Source: Cylindrotheca closterium (Eukaryota > Bacillariophyta > Bacillariophyceae > Bacillariales > Bacillariaceae). Taken from it: 19,991 nucleotides of DNA. A program made the position numbers and the translations under genes. The DNA is taken from the NCBI GenBank assembly GCA_933822405.4, contig CAKOGP040001764.1, forward strand, positions 1 to 19,991. The letters run 5' to 3'. The notes beneath the pieces were generated by a model. It was given only the letters and a program-made list of their open reading frames with translations, was not told where the DNA came from and ran no database searches. Below, in pieces: positions 17,126 to 19,991 of this stretch. Position 1 is the stretch's first letter. Every line of letters starts with the position of its first letter.

Positions 17126-17623
17126 CGAATGATCTCGGTGATGACTTGACTGGTATGAGCCAGGGATTGATTCGAGGCGCAAACATTTGCTGGTGGCATG
17201 TCCAATTTGATGAATTTTTCGATTCAATAAAGGGCAATTACAAGCTAAATCATCATCCAGGTAAAGACGATTTGCATCAGATTTGGGTCGTCGTGAGAAT
17301 GGCCATTTGACGTTGCAACTCGATTCTCTGACATGAGGTGGTTGCGGCAGAAACCAATCGGCATTTTTACCAAGAGCAAAAAATGTGATTGAAGATGATT
17401 CAGGCCAAACATTATGGACAATCAATCAGTGAAAGATCCAAGCACAAGAGGCTCCACCAGGTTTCACTACAGCACACGTATGCAAGCACCCGGCTGATGG
17501 CTCCGTTGATTAATTCCATTTTGTTTTGGTATGTGACCTCGTTGCCTGTGCTCGAGTGGATAACATCGCATGCCTGGAACGTATTCTCATTGGTATTTTG
17601 ATAATAATCATGACGAACCCAGG
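17126..17623. other. Convergent intergenic region between the paralogues
   Basis: These 498 bp between two convergent stop codons carry only short ORFs in conflicting frames and no recognised domain. It would hold both 3' untranslated regions. I see no repeat shared with the rest of the window. Confidence 0.5.
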
Positions 17624-18622
17624 CTATCTTTTTGTTTTTGCCACGAGGGCCCCAATTTCACCTCCTCGAAAGTTGACATAGTGTGACCTATTGCTTATTG
17701 CTTCTTCCAACATTTTCGAAAGAGGAGCGGACAAAATGCCTGCCCATGCTCGTTCTGCAAAATGACCTTCTTCAATGTTATTGCCCCGAGATAGACTCTT
17801 GCCAATTGCAGACCACGTTTCACTTGGAAGATTTGCAATTTGAGACAGCTTCACGGCAAACGAGCCACCGTAGCATACCGGCGTGAATCGAGATGGCAAA
17901 GTAACTTTCATCGCATCAAGCCATTCACTCATATTGGCGTAGATTGACTCAAAGCCAGTGTTATCAAAAGCAGCTTCTTTGCTCCTATATTTTTTCAATT
18001 TGAATGACTTCAATGCAGATGTATCATGAAAGTGCGAGAATCCTCTTGCAGGTTTTTGGAAACATGAAAAGCCTTTCATTTCTGCGAGGTGGAGCATTTC
18101 ATTAAGACATCGGGATGAAGGCTTAGATTTCTTTCTGTGAATTGAAATGTTGTCTTTAAGGAAAACGTATACATCACAGGAGGGACTGCTTCCTTTACTG
18201 CTCGTAATATTGGACAAAGCCATGGCTACGGATTTGTCATTACCCCCCACATTTTGTGCTTCAATAATTTCTGCTTTTTTTCTCCAATTTCCGGTGGGAG
18301 CTGGATTGCTACATTTTGAAACCAAGGTTACTTTGTGAATTTCATACCCTGCAATGAAACCATCCAGCCAACCCAAGTCTCCCTGACAGTAGCTAATCAC
18401 GATACCGACCTTTTTGTCCGGTGGTTTAGCTTCGCTCACATCCCCAACCCAGAGGTCTTCCAGATTTGTGACGACTTTGCTTTGTGGATGGAGATCGACA
18501 ACAAGGGTGCGATCAAATTTCGAGTCTTCTGGATTCGAACATGTGAACTGATGATGTACAAGGAGAAATACCGAAATCGTAGTAAAGAGTACTACGAACA
18601 AAAATCGCGTTTCAAGAGTCAT
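17624..18622 (-). CDS. DUF3431-like type II membrane protein (paralogue 2)
   Basis: This is an intact 332-residue ORF from ATG 18622 (A at -3). An N-terminal anchor lies at about residues 6-22 (RFLFVVLFTTISVFLLV). It shares the blocks of paralogue 1: VISYCQGDLGWL, NVGGNDKSVAMALS, VFLKDNISIHRKK, GFSCFQK, FTPVCYGGSFAVK and EEGHFAERAWAGILSAPLS. The N-x-GR position is NVGGN, lacking the Arg seen in the other copy, which could matter if that residue is functional. The central spacer is more Lys/Ser-rich. The two proteins are clearly homologous but diverged (roughly 40-50% identical by eye), so the inverted duplication is old. A palindrome-rich repeat begins about 76 bp upstream of the start codon and probably occupies much of its promoter. 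The plus-strand ORF 18335-18991 is a shadow. Confidence 0.85.
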   Translation of the reverse strand: MTLETRFLFVVLFTTISVFLLVHHQFTCSNPEDSKFDRTLVVDLHPQSKVVTNLEDLWVGDVSEAKPPDKKVGIVISYCQGDLGWLDGFIAGYEIHKVTLVSKCSNPAPTGNWRKKAEIIEAQNVGGNDKSVAMALSNITSSKGSSPSCDVYVFLKDNISIHRKKSKPSSRCLNEMLHLAEMKGFSCFQKPARGFSHFHDTSALKSFKLKKYRSKEAAFDNTGFESIYANMSEWLDAMKVTLPSRFTPVCYGGSFAVKLSQIANLPSETWSAIGKSLSRGNNIEEGHFAERAWAGILSAPLSKMLEEAISNRSHYVNFRGGEIGALVAKTKR

Positions 18623-18698
18623 ACTGTAGATCCTTACAAACGACAGGATACAATTTTCAATTTGGGAGCAGCTTTGACAAGAGATGGTAATTTGATTC

Positions 18699-19099
18699 TA
18701 CAGGAGCGGCCTGAAATGGCAGGCTTGCTGGCAATTTCCTCAGAGATGTCGTGGAGGTTGTCTAGCGGAGATGACAGAGATGACATGCCGGTGACAAACT
18801 CTGCGCAATGCAAAGCTTGGGCTTCGTTGAAACAAAGCTTGGGCTTCGTTGAAACTCTATCCTTGGTTGAAAACGAGCCTGCCGAAACATTCATTTCCAT
18901 TCGTGGAGGCTTCGTCCAAATGGACGAACTTCGTCGGACACCTTCGTCCAATGGACGAACTTCGTCGGACCGACGAAACCTCTATAATTAAAAAACCAGC
19001 CAATATTATTTTTAAACCTCTTGATCGGATGAATCCTACATCCAGTCGTCCAATTCGTGCGTGTGAGGCTGGATCATGTTCCAAAGATACTGTAGCTGC
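18699..19099 (+). repeat. Palindrome-rich direct repeat, copy 1
   Basis: This 401-bp copy matches 19473-19833 across its length. It has an extra ~38 bp that includes a perfect 22-bp tandem duplication (18811-18832 and 18833-18854). Three consecutive palindromes with TTCGTC/GACGAA ends lie at 18911-18928, 18943-18959 and 18961-18977. Ends do not show a clear TG...CA, so an LTR identity is possible but unproven. A short nonautonomous element is equally likely. Confidence 0.85.
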
Positions 19100-19472
19100 A
19101 CTCAATCAACGACTAGTGAATCTCCCGATCTAACTCCTTTATTGTCTGTAGAGTGCAATTTGGCCCGCCAAAGACATCTCTGGCAACTTTGGCATGCTGT
19201 GGACATGCCATATATAACTGATTATTTTGCTTTGAGCCTGTACTTGAAATGGTCGACTATTTTTGTCCAAATGGACGAAGGCTCAACGGTTCGGAAGCAG
19301 ATCAAAAAGGGCACGCACGCCCAGTAATTTTGAGAACAAACAAGCGCCAGTCGGCCAATGTGGATCAAACATTAAAGACTATGCTATTCCCATCATTCTG
19401 TCCGAACGACATCCTCGAAAAGCAGACTCGGCGCGACTTGGTCCAGTTACAAGCCGCTCCAGTACCAGGTGG
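19100..19472. other. Spacer between the two direct repeats
   Basis: These 373 bp carry no gene. A TATA-like CATATATAACTG sits at about 19207-19220, and another imperfect member of the TTCGTCCA/TGGACGAA palindrome family at 19262-19279. No primer-binding site or coding remnant is evident, so if the flanking repeats are LTRs the interior is unusually short. Confidence 0.4.
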
Positions 19473-19484
19473 TACTGGAGCGGC
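19453..19484. repeat. 32-nt perfect hairpin at the start of direct repeat copy 2
   Basis: GCCGCTCCAGTACCA and TGGTACTGGAGCGGC are exact reverse complements separated by GG. The right arm enters the beginning of direct repeat copy 2; copy 1 keeps the GGAGCGGC part but lacks the left arm. It could be a recombination or fold-back scar, or a terminator-like hairpin. Confidence 0.85.
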
Positions 19485-19833
19485 CTGAAATGGCAGGCTT
19501 GCTGGCAATGTCCTCAGAGATGTCGTGGAGGTTGTCTAGCGGAGATGACAGAGATGACATGCTGGTGAAAAACTCTGCGCAGTGCAAAGCTTGGGCTTTG
19601 TTGAAAACGAGCCTGCCGAAACATTCATTTCCATTTGTGGAGGCTTCATCCAAATGGACGAACTTCGTTGGACACCTTCGTCCAATGGACGAAGTTCGTC
19701 GGACCGACGAAACTTCTATAATTTAAAAACTAGCCAATATTATTTTTAAACCTCTTGATCGGATGAATCCTACATCCAGTCGTCCAATTCATGCGTGTGA
19801 GGCTGGATCATGATCCAAAGATACTGTAGCTGC
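19473..19833 (+). repeat. Palindrome-rich direct repeat, copy 2
   Basis: This 361-bp second copy of the repeat at 18699-19099 is without the tandem duplication. Two of the palindromes are intact (19677-19693 and 19695-19711) and the first is degraded. It ends TACTGTAGCTGC and is followed directly by the right arm of the window-scale inverted repeat. Confidence 0.85.
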
Positions 19834-19991
19834 CGTAATGTGACTGACTGGACTGCCGAGTCCCGAGCAGATGTATTAGAGCGATCGAAGGCCAACGGTC
19901 ATCGCCGAATATTCAGCCCAAGATCAATCTTTCATCATCTACTCACAGCTGCTTCAGACCCCCGTAAATACACCCCAATAGCAATATCAAT
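19834..19991 (+). repeat. Right arm of the 158-bp inverted repeat, LTR-like
   Basis: This segment is the reverse complement of 394-551, with 6 mismatches and no gap, and runs off the window edge, so its true length is unknown. Its inner end (CGTAATGTGACTGACTGG) joins direct repeat copy 2 without spacer. Orientation is opposite to the left copy, so it is not the partner LTR of the minus-strand Ty3-like element. More likely it is the start of another family member to the right. Confidence 0.75.

Noticed and set aside
18335..18991. 218-codon plus-strand ORF
   Set aside because: It overlaps the N-terminus of paralogue 2 in antisense and runs into the direct repeat, so it is a chance ORF.
18699..19833. 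Short LTR retrotransposon with the direct repeats as LTRs
   Set aside because: There is no TG...CA ends, primer-binding site, polypurine tract or target duplication, and the interior is only 373 bp. Kept as a direct repeat only.
394..19991. The two inverted arms as the LTR pair of one element
   Set aside because: LTRs of one element are in direct orientation; these are inverted and enclose genes on both strands and several unrelated repeats.

Overview
This window looks like a transposon-dense, intron-poor stretch of a eukaryotic algal genome, most likely a diatom or other stramenopile. That assignment is an inference from the mix of retroelements and from two DUF3431-like type II membrane proteins; no rRNA, tRNA or conserved housekeeping gene was found to confirm it.

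Layout. 1-363 is an open frame running in from the left edge (unrecognised). 394-551 is one arm of a 158-bp inverted repeat whose other arm (19834-19991) reaches the right edge. 1170-6591 (minus strand) is a decayed Ty3/Gypsy-type retrotransposon: Gag with a damaged zinc knuckle, then a pol that lacks protease and the catalytic RT palm, keeps the RT thumb and RNase H, has a long unassigned insert, and ends in an integrase with HHCC, DDE and GPY/F parts. At least five frame changes break pol and one breaks gag. 6598-7252 is non-coding and holds a TIR-like sequence and a 30-bp-periodic array of palindromes.

7253-15613 is an almost full-length tyrosine-recombinase (YR) retrotransposon with textbook split direct repeats: A1 (238 bp), internal region, B1 (198 bp), A2 (238 bp), B2 (198 bp). 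Between the repeats lie a minisatellite leader, an intact 726-codon Gag-like ORF ending in a CCCH-type zinc finger, an RT-RNase H ORF with two in-frame TGA codons, and an overlapping YR ORF with one in-frame TGA exactly where the catalytic Arg of HxxR should be. Differences between the split repeats are mostly CpG-to-CpA, which suggests CpG deamination as the cause of the stops.

15614-16129 mirrors the left flank (palindrome array and inverted TIR-like sequence), so the YR element appears nested inside an older repeat. 16130-17125 (+) and 17624-18622 (-) are intact tail-to-tail paralogues, each a signal-anchored DUF3431-like, possibly glycosyltransferase-related protein. 18699-19833 holds two direct copies of a palindrome-rich repeat, starting about 76 bp upstream of the second paralogue; the right arm of the window-scale inverted repeat follows directly.

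The two paralogues are probably the only complete host genes here. The most notable structure is the YR element: SDR architecture, a CCCH finger in Gag, no visible methyltransferase domain, damage only by TGA, and a dyad at the B1/A2 junction.
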